Of a stretch of DNA of 64,000 nt, positions 19,101 through 26,990 are shown piece after piece. The number at the start of each line of letters is the position of its first letter. Position 1 is the stretch's first letter. The position numbers were made by a program, and so were the translations under genes. Source of the DNA: Mycolicibacterium phlei (GTDB taxonomy: Bacteria; Actinomycetota; Actinomycetes; Mycobacteriales; Mycobacteriaceae); NCBI RefSeq assembly GCF_001583415.1, contig NZ_CP014475.1, positions 1,860,001 through 1,924,000 of the forward strand, in the 5' to 3' direction. The notes under the pieces are model-generated. The model did not search any database, was not told the origin of the DNA, and worked only from the letters and a program-made list of their open reading frames with translations.

Positions 19101-20263
19101 CCTTCACCCCGGAGGACCGCACCCTGTTGACCGTGCTGGCCGGCCGGCTCGGGCAGGGGCTGCAGCGGGTGCACCAGCTCGACCAGCAGCGCGAGACCGC
19201 GCTCGCGCTGCAGCATGCGATCCTGGGGCCGACGGTCTCCAGCGGTTTCGCGGTGCGCTACCAGCCCGCGACGCGCCCGCTGCAGGTCGGCGGGGACTGG
19301 TATGACGTCGTCGACCTCGACGACGGGCGCATCGCGCTGGTGGTCGGGGACTGCGTGGGGCACGGGCTGGCCGCCGCGACCGTCATGGGCCAGCTGCGCA
19401 GCGCCTGCCGGGCGCTGCTGCTCGAGCACCCCAGCCCGGCCGTCGCGCTGGCCGCCCTCGACCGGTTCGCGGCCAGGCTGCCCGGCGCGCAGTGCACCAC
19501 GGCGTTCTGCGCGGTGCTCGACCCGGACACCGGGGAGGTGCGCTACTCCGGCGCGGGCCACCCGCCGCCGGTGCTGGTGCTGCCCGACGGCACCGTCCGG
19601 ATGCTCGAGGACGCGTCGGTCACCCCGCTCGGGCTGCCCTTCGACGAGGTCCGTCCGGAAGGGGTCACCGTCATTCCGCCGCGGGCGACGCTGCTGCTCT
19701 ACACCGACGGGCTGGTCGAGCGCAGGCGTGAACCGCTCGACGCAGGGATCCGGCGGGCGACCGCGGTGCTTCAGGATCACCGCAATGTCACGCTCGACGA
19801 TCTCGCCGACGAGATCATGATGCGGCTGGCGCCAGGCCAGGGCTACCAGGACGACGTCGCGCTCATGCTGTACCGCAGGCCGGCGCCCCTGGAGATCGAG
19901 ATCCCGGCCGCCGCGGAACAGTTGGCTCCGACCCGAAAGGCGTTGCGGGACTGGCTGACCCAGGCCGGGATCGGACCCGTGCAGACGATGGACGTGCTGG
20001 TGGCGGTCGGGGAGGCGCTGGCCAACGCGATCGAGCACGGGCACCGCGACAGGCCCGGCGGCACCGTGACCCTGCGCGCCGTGGCGCTGGCCGACCGGCT
20101 GGACGTCACCGTCGTCGACACCGGTGTCTGGAAGCCGGTGCACTTCGACCCGGCCGCGCACCGCGGCCGCGGTATCGAGCTGATGCGGGCGCTGATGAGC
20201 GATGTCGCCATCGAGCCCGGTGACGGCGGCACCACGATCTCGATGAGCGCCAGGGTCGGGTGA
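16145..20263 (+). CDS. Multidomain sensor: PAS/GAF-histidine kinase-receiver-PAS-PP2C-RsbW-like fusion
   Basis: 1372 residues, apparently cytoplasmic (no TM segment). Order: PAS-like sensor (20-160); GAF (175-320); HisKA with SNISHEFRTPLTLILDP (phospho-His near 348); HATPase_c (NLLSNALKF, DTGAGVP, GSGIGLALVKELV); receiver (about 618-735) with IADDNAD, phospho-Asp in VVSDVMMPG and LVKPF; PAS (745-865); GAF-like (870-1020); SpoIIE/PP2C phosphatase (1035-1225) with VGGDWYDVVDL and VVGDCVGHGLAAA; and a C-terminal RsbW-like ATPase (1248-1372) with GEALANAIEHGHRD. It resembles an expanded M. tuberculosis Rv1364c, which links PAS, phosphatase, kinase and STAS in one chain; here the STAS protein is a separate overlapping gene. 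It likely controls a sigma factor by partner switching, with the His-Asp relay as extra input. Confidence 0.92.
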   Translation: MSTIDMPPVFGADDEIGPDLARVAWQDTPLGPPADWPQSLRTAVSILLSSRFPMWMAWGPELTFFCNAAYRRDTLGRKYPWALGRPATQVWAEIWPDIGPRIDKVLTSGQSTWDSALLLFLERSGFQEETYHTFSYSPLHDDDGRVVGMLCVVSEDTQQVIGERQMATLRDLGSDPSVVRTEEQILSFVERQLNQNQRDLPFTLTYLFDDDGTPRLAASTGVAPGHRIAPPQLAGDSVWPVAGPARGEAVVVDLDDPGLPTGAWRDPPTRALVVPLLQQGGSPSGLLVAGLNRYRPLDETYRGFVTLVAGHIAAGIASARNYQAQQRRAEELAELDRAKTTFFSNISHEFRTPLTLILDPVAELRSRDRGLDDRAREELDIVWRNGLRLAKLVNTLLDFSRIEAGRMQASYVPVDLGAVTAELASVFRSAVERAGLTFTVDCPPLPDAVYIDRDMWEKVVFNLLSNALKFTFSGGISVTVRLDGDTAVVTVADTGAGVPATEMPRLFERFHRIENVRSRSNEGSGIGLALVKELVELHGGTIAADSTEGVGTTFTIRLPLGAAHLPADAITDETDARAPQDSAEPYLQEALRWLPAETPTVDDETPSHTGASTFGATPRVLIADDNADMREYVVRLLRNDGYLVEAVTDGQQALDAVRARPPDMVVSDVMMPGLDGLQFVTALRADPRTAAVPVLLLSARAGQEAAIDGLRAGADDYLVKPFAAAELLARVRANVKLARLRNHHARWRTALIDSLQEAFFVCDEHGAVIEVNAAFTDILGYGVDGLPYQPIHPWWPSADSDPESHRRVLEAFDRMLTEPHGRFTVPVTHRNGHRLWITVTYNQIEDLDTGRRVMVGTFRDVTAEHYTVQRETALAALNQQLAQADSLHDAVQAAADELRTVWRARRVVAAKFRAGTESTAEPTDFVCAGEPVRWSQLAAEVQRTMWSLRARDSMVIEDASPGSVFISLQHPRGVLVVYLELAEHRPFTPEDRTLLTVLAGRLGQGLQRVHQLDQQRETALALQHAILGPTVSSGFAVRYQPATRPLQVGGDWYDVVDLDDGRIALVVGDCVGHGLAAATVMGQLRSACRALLLEHPSPAVALAALDRFAARLPGAQCTTAFCAVLDPDTGEVRYSGAGHPPPVLVLPDGTVRMLEDASVTPLGLPFDEVRPEGVTVIPPRATLLLYTDGLVERRREPLDAGIRRATAVLQDHRNVTLDDLADEIMMRLAPGQGYQDDVALMLYRRPAPLEIEIPAAAEQLAPTRKALRDWLTQAGIGPVQTMDVLVAVGEALANAIEHGHRDRPGGTVTLRAVALADRLDVTVVDTGVWKPVHFDPAAHRGRGIELMRALMSDVAIEPGDGGTTISMSARVG

Positions 20264-20574
20264 TGACCACCCCGCTGCAGTTGCGCACCGAGCGCGCCGA
20301 CGACGGGTCGCTGCTGCTCGCCGCCGTCGGTGAGCTCGATCTCAGCAACATCGCTGAGTTCACCGCAGCCGTGGCGGAAATGGTTGCAGACCAACCCGAT
20401 TCACCGATGACCGTCGACCTCTCGGCTGTCGAGTACCTCGACAGCGGCGCCATCAACGTCCTGTTCGGGCACGTCGGCAGGATCCGCCGGATCGTCGTCA
20501 ACCCGATCCTGATGCCGGTGCTGCGGGTCAGCGGACTCACCGCGGTCGCCGCGGTGGTGGTGCCGGACGGTTAG
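20263..20574 (+). CDS. STAS-domain anti-sigma factor antagonist
   Basis: 103 residues; a single STAS domain. VGELDLSNIAEFTAAVAEM is the first helix region and VDLSAVEYLDSGAINVLF carries the phosphorylatable Ser (DSG) of the SpoIIAA/RsbV family. The RsbW-like kinase and PP2C domains at the end of the upstream protein would phosphorylate and dephosphorylate this serine. ATG 20263 overlaps the kinase stop (GTGATGA); a GTG one codon earlier is possible. The gene is convergent with, and overlaps by 4 bases, the DUF4185 gene. Confidence 0.92.
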   Translation: MTTPLQLRTERADDGSLLLAAVGELDLSNIAEFTAAVAEMVADQPDSPMTVDLSAVEYLDSGAINVLFGHVGRIRRIVVNPILMPVLRVSGLTAVAAVVVPDG

Positions 20575-21950
20575 GGCAGCACGGTGCGCATCAGCATCAC
20601 GTTGTAGGCCGACCACAGCGACAGGTTGAAGTACAACTCCTTACCCGTCGACCACGGATGCAGATACGGCGCGTAGATGCCGCCGGGGATCTCCGTCGAG
20701 CGCACCAGCACCCGCTCCGGACCCCACGGCCCCTGCGGGGCCGGCGCCGTGCGCATGACGACGTCGTTGGCGCCGTTGCCGTAGAGCACCACGTATTGGT
20801 TGAGGTAGGTGTTGAACTGCGCCGACATCTCCCCGACCGGACCCGGGATGACCGGGGTGGCTGCGCCGGGATCCCTGGGCACCCAGGCGTTTCGGTCGGC
20901 GTTCCAGTACTCGTAGCGACCCAGGTCGGGGATCGCGTCGGGCGGTACCCGCGCGATGAACGCCGAACCGCCGCGGCCCGCCGGGGTGCCGAAGGAGTAC
21001 AGGTAGGGGTCGCCGGGCCCCGGCCGCAGGAACGCGCCCTGCTGAAAGTTCTGGTTGCCCGGAATGTGGTTGGCGATCTCCAGGCTGCCCGGCGCCGGGG
21101 TGCGCACACTGCCCGGGTACACGCCCCAGTGCTCACCGTTGTCCGGGGACACGGCGATCGCCGAGTAGTTGGTGGTCCACCGGCCGTCGGCGTCCCAGCT
21201 CTTGATCGACATGAAGTTCACGTACTGTTTGCCGCCCACCGCGATCCCGGCGGTCGGGATGATGCCCTTCTCGGTGGGCGCCCACTTCGTGGTGTTGATG
21301 ATCTGCTTCGACAGGCCGGGTACCCACAGCGGTGAACCCGAATACCGGCTGCCCACAGCGCCGTCGGGCACCGACACCGTCCGCGACAGCGCGCCGTCGC
21401 GGGTGCGCAGCAGCACGTTGTACCGCCACTGCTGGCCCTTGACGCTGCAGTAGCCGTAGGTGTCGCCGAACGCCATCAGGACCTGGCGGTTGGCGGGATC
21501 GCCGTTGTCCCACATGATTCCGAGGTCGGTGCCGGTGATCGCGAACCGTCCCACGGTGTTGTTCGGGCTCTCCGGTCCGGTGACCCAGCCGACCAGTGTG
21601 GTGCCGGGCGGTGCCGGTGGTGGCGGCGGATCGGCGGGCAGCGCAGCGGCGTCGGGGACCGGTGCGGGGGCGTCGGGTACGACGGCCGCCTGCTGGCGCA
21701 CCGGATTGCGCAGCGGCAGTTGGCCGAGCGACGGCAGCGGCGCCGCGTCGTTGGTGCCGCGCGGCCGGTGGCCGACGGGCGGCCCACCGGGTAGCGGCGG
21801 CGTCGCCTCGGTGTTGGGCGCGGCCGGCGGTTGGACGGCGGCCGCGGCACCGGAGCACGGTTCGGCGGCCGCGGTCGGTGCGGTGGCGGGCGCGACGCCC
21901 AGCGTCAGGCTCAACCCGACGGCCGCCGCCAGGGGGACCAGACGCGGCAT
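20571..21950 (-). CDS. Exported DUF4185-type protein
   Basis: 459 residues. A Sec signal peptide (MPRLVPLAAAVGLSLTLGV, cleavage near ATAAAEP) is followed by a Pro/Ala-rich linker (about residues 35-125) and a beta-rich domain with repeated W-x-D-G and PDNGEHW-like Asp-box motifs, typical of the beta-propeller DUF4185 proteins of mycobacteria (sialidase/arabinanase-like fold). NDVVMRTAPAPQGPWG and IYAPYLHPW look like carbohydrate-binding propeller loops. Cell wall location is likely; the glycan substrate is unknown. Start ATG 21950 with ggaggtgcg upstream; the longer open frame is antisense to the permease gene and was not used. Confidence 0.82.
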   Translation of the reverse strand: MPRLVPLAAAVGLSLTLGVAPATAPTAAAEPCSGAAAAVQPPAAPNTEATPPLPGGPPVGHRPRGTNDAAPLPSLGQLPLRNPVRQQAAVVPDAPAPVPDAAALPADPPPPPAPPGTTLVGWVTGPESPNNTVGRFAITGTDLGIMWDNGDPANRQVLMAFGDTYGYCSVKGQQWRYNVLLRTRDGALSRTVSVPDGAVGSRYSGSPLWVPGLSKQIINTTKWAPTEKGIIPTAGIAVGGKQYVNFMSIKSWDADGRWTTNYSAIAVSPDNGEHWGVYPGSVRTPAPGSLEIANHIPGNQNFQQGAFLRPGPGDPYLYSFGTPAGRGGSAFIARVPPDAIPDLGRYEYWNADRNAWVPRDPGAATPVIPGPVGEMSAQFNTYLNQYVVLYGNGANDVVMRTAPAPQGPWGPERVLVRSTEIPGGIYAPYLHPWSTGKELYFNLSLWSAYNVMLMRTVLP

Positions 21951-22103
21951 GTCGCACCTCCCGGGTATGGACGCTGCCGCGAGCACGCCAGCGATGGGCG
22001 CAAGTGACGTTAGTGACGAATGCGACGAAAGTGATCTTCGTGTGCGGACCGGTACCCATCCGTGACCGTGTCGCAACCCGCGTACCGGGGTATCCGCGCG
22101 CAC

Positions 22104-23474
22104 ATGACGTCTGTCGACCAGGCCACCGACACCGCGCCGGAGACCAAGCTCAAGCGCAACATCACCGGGCCGCTGCTGTATCTGTTCATCCTCGGCGACG
22201 TGCTGGGCGCCGGAATCTACGCGCTGATGGGTGTGCTGGCCGGCGATGTCGGCGGCGTGCTGTGGGCGCCGCTGCTGCTGGCGCTGTTCCTCGCGCTGCT
22301 GACCGCCGGTTCCTACGCCGAGCTGGTCACCAAGTACCCGGAGGCCGGCGGCGCCGCGGTGTTCGCCGAACGGGCCTTCGGCAGGCCGATCGTGTCGTTC
22401 CTCGTCGGGTTCTGCATGCTGGCCGCGGGCGTGACCAGTGCCGCCGGACTGGCGCTGGCGTTCGCCGGTGACTACCTGACCACGTTCATCGACGTGCCCG
22501 CCGTGCCCGCGGCCATTGTGTTCCTGGCGTTGATCGGCTGCCTGAACGCCCGCGGCATCAGCGAGTCGGTCAAGAGCAACGTGGTGATGACGGTGATCGA
22601 GCTGACCGGCCTGCTCATCGTCGTCATCGCGGTCGCGGTGATGGTCGGTGGCGGGCGCGGCGACGTCGGCCGGGTCACCGAGTTCCCCGACGGCGCGACG
22701 CCGGGGCTGGCGGTGCTCAGCGGCGCGATCGTCGCGTACTACTCGTTCGTCGGGTTCGAGACGTCGGCCAACGTCGCCGAGGAGATCCGCAATCCCGGCA
22801 AGGTGTACCCGACCGCACTGTTCGGGGCGCTGATCACCGCCGGTGTGCTCTACGCCCTGGTGGGACTGGCCAGCGCGATCGCCCTGCCCGCCGACCGGCT
22901 GGCCGAATCGTCCGGACCGCTGCTCGATGTGGTGTCCGCCGCCGGTGTGGGCGTGCCCGACTGGGCGTTCAGCGCGATCGCGCTGGTGGCGGTGGCCAAC
23001 GGCGCGTTGCTGACGATGATCATGGCGAGCCGGCTGACCTACGGCATGGCCGAGCACCGGCTGCTGCCCGCGGTGCTGGGCCGGGTGCTGCCGAACCGGC
23101 GCACCCCGTGGGCGGCGATCGTGGCCACGACGGTGGTGGCGATGCTGCTCAGCCTCGTCGGGGATCTGTCGACGTTGGCCGAGACGGTGGTGCTGCTGCT
23201 GTTGTTCGTGTTCATCGCCACCAACGTCGCGGTGCTGGTGCTGCGCCGAGACACCGTGGCGCACCCGCACTTCCGGGTGTGGACCGCGATCCCCGTGCTC
23301 GGGGTGGCCTCCTGTGTGCTGCTGCTGACCCAGCAGACCGCCACGGTGTGGCTGTTCGCGGCCATCATGCTGGCCGTCGGCGCCGTGCTGTATCTGGCCG
23401 CCCGCTTCACATCCCGGGTCAGGGGAACCTCTACGGTGGATGCGTCCGAAGACACTCGAAGAGGAGAGCCGTGA
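22104..23474 (+). CDS. APC family amino acid permease
   Basis: 456 residues with about 12 TM helices. KRNITGPLLYLFILGDVLGAGIYALMG is the first helix with the G-x-G-I-Y substrate loop; GFETSANVAEEIRNPGKVYP is the conserved TM6-TM7 loop of the APC superfamily. It probably imports or exchanges an amino acid or amine. I start at ATG 22104; GTG 22062 would add 14 residues. Overlaps by 4 bases (GTGA) with the VOC gene, so the two are translationally coupled. Confidence 0.88.
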   Translation: MTSVDQATDTAPETKLKRNITGPLLYLFILGDVLGAGIYALMGVLAGDVGGVLWAPLLLALFLALLTAGSYAELVTKYPEAGGAAVFAERAFGRPIVSFLVGFCMLAAGVTSAAGLALAFAGDYLTTFIDVPAVPAAIVFLALIGCLNARGISESVKSNVVMTVIELTGLLIVVIAVAVMVGGGRGDVGRVTEFPDGATPGLAVLSGAIVAYYSFVGFETSANVAEEIRNPGKVYPTALFGALITAGVLYALVGLASAIALPADRLAESSGPLLDVVSAAGVGVPDWAFSAIALVAVANGALLTMIMASRLTYGMAEHRLLPAVLGRVLPNRRTPWAAIVATTVVAMLLSLVGDLSTLAETVVLLLLFVFIATNVAVLVLRRDTVAHPHFRVWTAIPVLGVASCVLLLTQQTATVWLFAAIMLAVGAVLYLAARFTSRVRGTSTVDASEDTRRGEP

Positions 23475-23899
23475 GCGACGCCGTTCCGGGAATCACCGGT
23501 ATCCACCACATTTCGATCACCGTCACCGACATCGAGGCCAGCATGGCCTGGTACGAGAAGCTGTTCCAGGCCAACCGGCTGCCGGTCAAGTTCCCGCACT
23601 ACGGTTGCGAGGACACCGGTTACGCGGAGTTGCTGATCGAACCGCGGTCGGGGCTGGCGATCGGCCTGCACAAGAACACGGCCAACAACGGTGAGAAGTT
23701 CGACGAGGCCAGGACGGGCCTGGATCACGTTGGGCTGCAGGTCTCCTCGCGGGAGGAGCTGGAGGCCTGGACCCGTCGCCTCGACGAACTGGGCATCCCG
23801 CACTCCGGAATCCAGGCCGAGCAGGAGCCGTTCCCGTTCGCGACCGTGGTCTTCCGCGACCCGGACAACATCCAGCTGGAGCTGTTCGTCGCGGGCTGA
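23471..23899 (+). CDS. VOC (glyoxalase/dioxygenase-like) family protein
   Basis: 142 residues with two beta-alpha-beta-beta-beta modules. IHHISITVTDIEASMAWYEKLF is the first module with the metal His; LDHVGLQVSSREELEAW and FRDPDNIQLELFV give the second module's His and the C-terminal Glu. The family includes metal-dependent isomerases, lyases and dioxygenases; substrate unknown. GTG at 23471 with gaggagag upstream, inside the permease stop. Confidence 0.85.
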   Translation: MSDAVPGITGIHHISITVTDIEASMAWYEKLFQANRLPVKFPHYGCEDTGYAELLIEPRSGLAIGLHKNTANNGEKFDEARTGLDHVGLQVSSREELEAWTRRLDELGIPHSGIQAEQEPFPFATVVFRDPDNIQLELFVAG

Positions 23900-23944
23900 C
23901 CGATTTCCCGGCGTGGCGCCGGTCGAGTTGCCTAGGCTGCGGCC

Positions 23945-24328
23945 ATGGCACTCGATCGCGCCGCCGCCGTCGCCGGCACCATCCGGCTGGCCTCAGGAGT
24001 CTCGTTCCTCGTCGATCCGCTGCGCGCCAACAAGGTGTGGGGTGGCACCGAGGAGTCCTCGCCCACAGCACGATTGCTGTTGCGGTCGATGGGCTACCGC
24101 GACGCGCTGATCGGCGGGCTGCTGCTGTCCGCCGCGCTGCGCGGACGTGACACCCGCGGCTGGTTCCTCGCCTCCGGCGGCGCCGACGCCGCCGACCTGC
24201 TCGGCGGGATCGGCGTGCACCACGAGATGACGCGCGCCCAGCGGCTTGTCGGGCTCGGGGGAGCGGTGGTCGGCATCGGTGTCGGGCTGTGGGGTGCGCT
24301 GCGGCGACCGGCCCGCGCCGACGCCTGA
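23945..24328 (+). CDS. Small membrane protein of unknown function
   Basis: 127 residues with three or four weakly hydrophobic helices (RDALIGGLLLSAAL; ADAADLLGGIGV; VGLGGAVVGIGVGLWGAL). It resembles small actinobacterial proteins of the DUF4267 type, but I cannot be sure. ATG at 23945. It ends 4 bases before the end of the convergent thiolase-like gene. No function can be assigned. Confidence 0.7.
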   Translation: MALDRAAAVAGTIRLASGVSFLVDPLRANKVWGGTEESSPTARLLLRSMGYRDALIGGLLLSAALRGRDTRGWFLASGGADAADLLGGIGVHHEMTRAQRLVGLGGAVVGIGVGLWGALRRPARADA

Positions 24329-24331
24329 CGG

Positions 24332-25522
24332 TCAGCGGGTCAGCAGCAGACAGCCCGCGATCGGCCCGCCGCCGGCCGCGGCGACCGCCACCTCCGGCTG
24401 ACGTGGCACCTGACGGTCCCCGGCCTGCCCGCGCAGCTGCAGGCACGCCTCGTGCAGCAGCCAGTAGCCGTGCATCCGGCCCGCCGACAGCTGCCCGCCG
24501 TAGGTGTTGAGCGGCAGGTCGCCGTCGAGAGCGATCCGGGTGGCGCCCTCCACGAACGGGCCGGCCTCGCCGTCGCCGCAGAAACCGAGCGCCTCCAGCC
24601 ACGCGAACGTGAGAAACGTGAAGCCGTCGTACAGTTCGGCGACGTCGACGTCGGAGGGCCGCAGCTCGGTGCGCGCCCACATCTCGGCGGCCGCGTCGGT
24701 GGACGCCATCTTCGGATAGTCGTCGCGGTGGAACCACCCACCCGACCCGTAGGAGCCGCCGACCGCGGCGACCCGCACCGGCGGGGCCGGGCAGTCCGCG
24801 GCGTGGTCGGCGCGCGAGATCACCAACGCGATCGACCCGTCGATCGGGACATCGCAGTCGAACAGGCCGAACGGTGTCGACACCGGCCGCGCGGCCAGGT
24901 AGTCGTCCATCGTCATCGGATCACGGTAGGTCGCAAGCGGATTGCGCGCGGCGTTGCGCCTGCTGTTGATGGCCAGCCAGCCCAGCTGCTCCTTGGTGGT
25001 GCCGTACAGCTCCATGTGCCTGCGGCAGTGCATCGCCAGCCAGTTGGCGGCCGAGTACGCGTGCGCGGCCATCAGGTCGCCGAGATCGCCGAACGGGGGG
25101 ATATGCCGCCGGGTTCCGGGAACCCGCGGCTCCACGGGCGGATTCGCCATCGGGTTGGGACCCGACGGTCCCTTCTGCGTCATCGTCCCGCCCAGCATCT
25201 GCACGGTGCGGTAGACCAGCACGTGGTGGGCGCGCCGCTGCGACACTGCCATCAGCGCGGAGATGACGGGGGTGAGCAGACCTCCGGTCGGATAGGCGAA
25301 TCCGGGATCGGCGGCCCGATTGCCGAGCGCGGCGATGACATCGGCGGCCGGGACGTCGCCGAGTGTGCTCACCCCGTCGATGTCGGCGGCCGTCAGCCCG
25401 GCGTCGGCGATCGCGGCGTTGACGGCCTCCATGGTCAGCTCCATGGCAGGGATCCCGCTGCGCCGCCCGATGCGGGATATGCCGAGACCGCTGATGATCG
25501 CGTCCTTCTCGAACTTCTCCAC
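24332..25522 (-). CDS. Thiolase-like lipid-transfer protein (second Ltp-type copy)
   Basis: 396 residues, same superfamily as the gene at 5.8-7.0 kb: AIISGLGISRIGRRSG start, LAINSRRNAARNPLATYRDP, YDGFTFLTFAWLEALGFC, and the C-terminal GGGPIAGCLLLTR. Unlike ordinary thiolases no N-terminal nucleophile Cys in a GGNC/SSSC-like motif is evident, so aldolase-type chemistry with its DUF35 partner is likely. GTG 25522 has aagaggagcg upstream; the longer frame was rejected because it runs across the divergent DUF35 gene. Head-to-head (49-base gap) with that gene. Confidence 0.83.
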   Translation of the reverse strand: MEKFEKDAIISGLGISRIGRRSGIPAMELTMEAVNAAIADAGLTAADIDGVSTLGDVPAADVIAALGNRAADPGFAYPTGGLLTPVISALMAVSQRRAHHVLVYRTVQMLGGTMTQKGPSGPNPMANPPVEPRVPGTRRHIPPFGDLGDLMAAHAYSAANWLAMHCRRHMELYGTTKEQLGWLAINSRRNAARNPLATYRDPMTMDDYLAARPVSTPFGLFDCDVPIDGSIALVISRADHAADCPAPPVRVAAVGGSYGSGGWFHRDDYPKMASTDAAAEMWARTELRPSDVDVAELYDGFTFLTFAWLEALGFCGDGEAGPFVEGATRIALDGDLPLNTYGGQLSAGRMHGYWLLHEACLQLRGQAGDRQVPRQPEVAVAAAGGGPIAGCLLLTR

Positions 25523-25571
25523 CGGGCGCTCCTCTTTCGGCGACAGCGGATCCGACTGTACTTTGCTAAGC

Positions 25572-25997
25572 GTGTCCGATGAAGCCGCACCCGCCCGCAT
25601 GTTGCCGCCGCTCGACGAGCACAACCGGGCGTACTGGACCGGTGGCCGGGACGGTCGGCTGCTGATCAGCCGGTGCGGCGGCTGCGGGCTGTGGGTGACG
25701 CCGCCGGCAGCGCAGTGCCCGGACTGCGACGCCGAACTCGCGCCGACGCCGGTGTCCGGGCGGGGCACGGTGTTCACCTACACGGTCAACCATCAGCCGT
25801 TCAACCCCGCGGTGCCGGTCCCGTACGTGATCGCGATCGTCGAGCTCGAGGAACAGCCGGGCCTACGCGTGGTGGCCAATATCGTCGGCTGCGAACCGGA
25901 TTCGGTGCGGGTCGGGATGGCGGTCGAGGTGGATTTCGAGCGGCAACCTCACAGCGGGGAGGAGGTCTTCGTGCCGGTGTTCCGGCCGCGGTCCTGA
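25572..25997 (+). CDS. DUF35 zinc-ribbon/OB-fold protein (intact cysteines)
   Basis: 141 residues. The rubredoxin-like zinc ribbon is intact: C-G-G-C (RCGGCGLWVTPPAAQCPDC) gives four cysteines at about residues 35-53, followed by an OB fold (GRGTVFTYTVNH, then VGMAVEVDFER). It is the probable partner of the divergent thiolase-like protein. GTG 25572. Comparison with the 7.0 kb DUF35, which has lost all four cysteines, is informative. Confidence 0.86.
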   Translation: MSDEAAPARMLPPLDEHNRAYWTGGRDGRLLISRCGGCGLWVTPPAAQCPDCDAELAPTPVSGRGTVFTYTVNHQPFNPAVPVPYVIAIVELEEQPGLRVVANIVGCEPDSVRVGMAVEVDFERQPHSGEEVFVPVFRPRS

Positions 25998-26110
25998 CCG
26001 CCGGCCGGACGCGCGCCCACCACCAGCGGGCTGTCCCAGATCGCCCCGGTGAGCGCGGCGGCGCCCAGGGCGGTCAGGCCGGCCATCGCGATGAGTGTGT
26101 CTGCGTCCAT
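25949..26110 (-). CDS. Possible 53-aa membrane-anchored small protein
   Basis: ATG at 26110 opens MDADTLIAMAGLTALGAAAL, one hydrophobic helix, then a polar tail ending at 25949 inside the DUF35 3' end. There is no clear ribosome site. It may be a real small protein or chance. Confidence 0.25.
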   Translation of the reverse strand: MDADTLIAMAGLTALGAAALTGAIWDSPLVVGARPAGGQDRGRNTGTKTSSPL

Positions 26111-26153
26111 GGTGGGCTGAGTACCCACTGGGGCCGAAAATTATCCGTGTGAT

Positions 26154-26819
26154 CTAACGGTTCGGGGCAGGCGCGTGGTTTGCGGGCACCCGCAGTCCCA
26201 ACGCGTTGGCCCACAGAAGCGAGAGTTGTTCGGCCGCAGTGTCCAGATCGAAGTCGGGCTCGCGCACCGACCATCGGTACGCGAAGTTGCTCAGCATGCC
26301 GGTCAGCGCCGACGCGGCGGTCTTCGGTTCGATGGCGGGGTCGGCGGTGCCGTCGCTCTGCCAGCGCACGATCGCGCGCTCGATGCGCTCCGCGAACTTG
26401 TCGTTGGACTCCCTGCGCAACTGCTCGACGTGTTCGTTGAGGGTGGCGACCTGCTCCCACACGATCATGATCGGCTGGTTGGCCCGGTAGGTTTCGAGGT
26501 ATACCCGGTTCGCCCGGAGAAGTCTTTCGTACGGATCCGTGAGCTCGTCGGCGGATTCCGACCAGACGGGGCGGAGTTCGTCGATCAGGTCGCGCAGCAG
26601 GGCGACGAAGATCTCTTCCTTGGAGTCGAAGTATCGGTAGAAAGATCCGTGCGCGGCGCCCGCCGCATCCGCGATATCGGTGATCCGCGCGTCGGCGAAC
26701 CCGTCGCGGGCGAACACCTCTCTCGCGGCGTCGAGTAGCGCCTGCCTACTGCGCCTGCCGCGGGCGGTGGGCGGCAACGGTCGGGTCACCCGGTCGCTAC
26801 CCCTCGCATAGAGAGCCAC
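26154..26819 (-). CDS. TetR family transcriptional regulator
   Basis: 221 residues. HTH at residues 22-67: QALLDAAREVFARDGFADARITDIADAAGAAHGSFYRYFDSKEEIF. The C-terminal ligand domain (MIVWEQVATLNEHVEQLRRES) is of the mycobacterial type found near lipid genes. GTG 26819; GTG 26789 would also fit. No palindrome stronger than GACATGTC (26829-26836) was seen in its upstream region, and its target is unclear. Confidence 0.87.
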   Translation of the reverse strand: MALYARGSDRVTRPLPPTARGRRSRQALLDAAREVFARDGFADARITDIADAAGAAHGSFYRYFDSKEEIFVALLRDLIDELRPVWSESADELTDPYERLLRANRVYLETYRANQPIMIVWEQVATLNEHVEQLRRESNDKFAERIERAIVRWQSDGTADPAIEPKTAASALTGMLSNFAYRWSVREPDFDLDTAAEQLSLLWANALGLRVPANHAPAPNR

Positions 26820-26916
26820 CCCCTACTCGACATGTCAGCTGCATCGGCTGGTGACGCGCCATGGAAGTCGGCACCACTTTACCGGCTCCCCGGTGGCCGG
26901 CTCGGCAACCGTGCCT

Positions 26917-26954
26917 GGGGTGTCCACGCGACGTGAACGCAGCGCGGACACCCC
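26917..26954 (-). terminator. Hairpin downstream of the MspA-family gene
   Basis: GGGGTGTCC (26917-26925) and GGACACCCC (26946-26954) form a 9-bp stem with a 20-base loop, 36 bases after the MspA-family stop on the minus strand. Otherwise the 171-base gap 26820-26990 holds nothing evident. Confidence 0.55.
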
Positions 26955-26990
26955 GTGGCGTCGATCCGACGCAGGCATCGGTCGGGTGGC

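Noticed and set aside
20571..23270. One 899-codon minus-strand frame joining the DUF4185 gene with sequence antisense to the APC permease
   Set aside because: The upstream part is His/Arg/Gln-rich shadow text; a clear signal peptide start with a ribosome site exists at 21950.
24452..25582. 376-codon plus-strand frame opposite the thiolase-like gene
   Set aside because: Low-complexity Arg/Gly/Val shadow with no family features.
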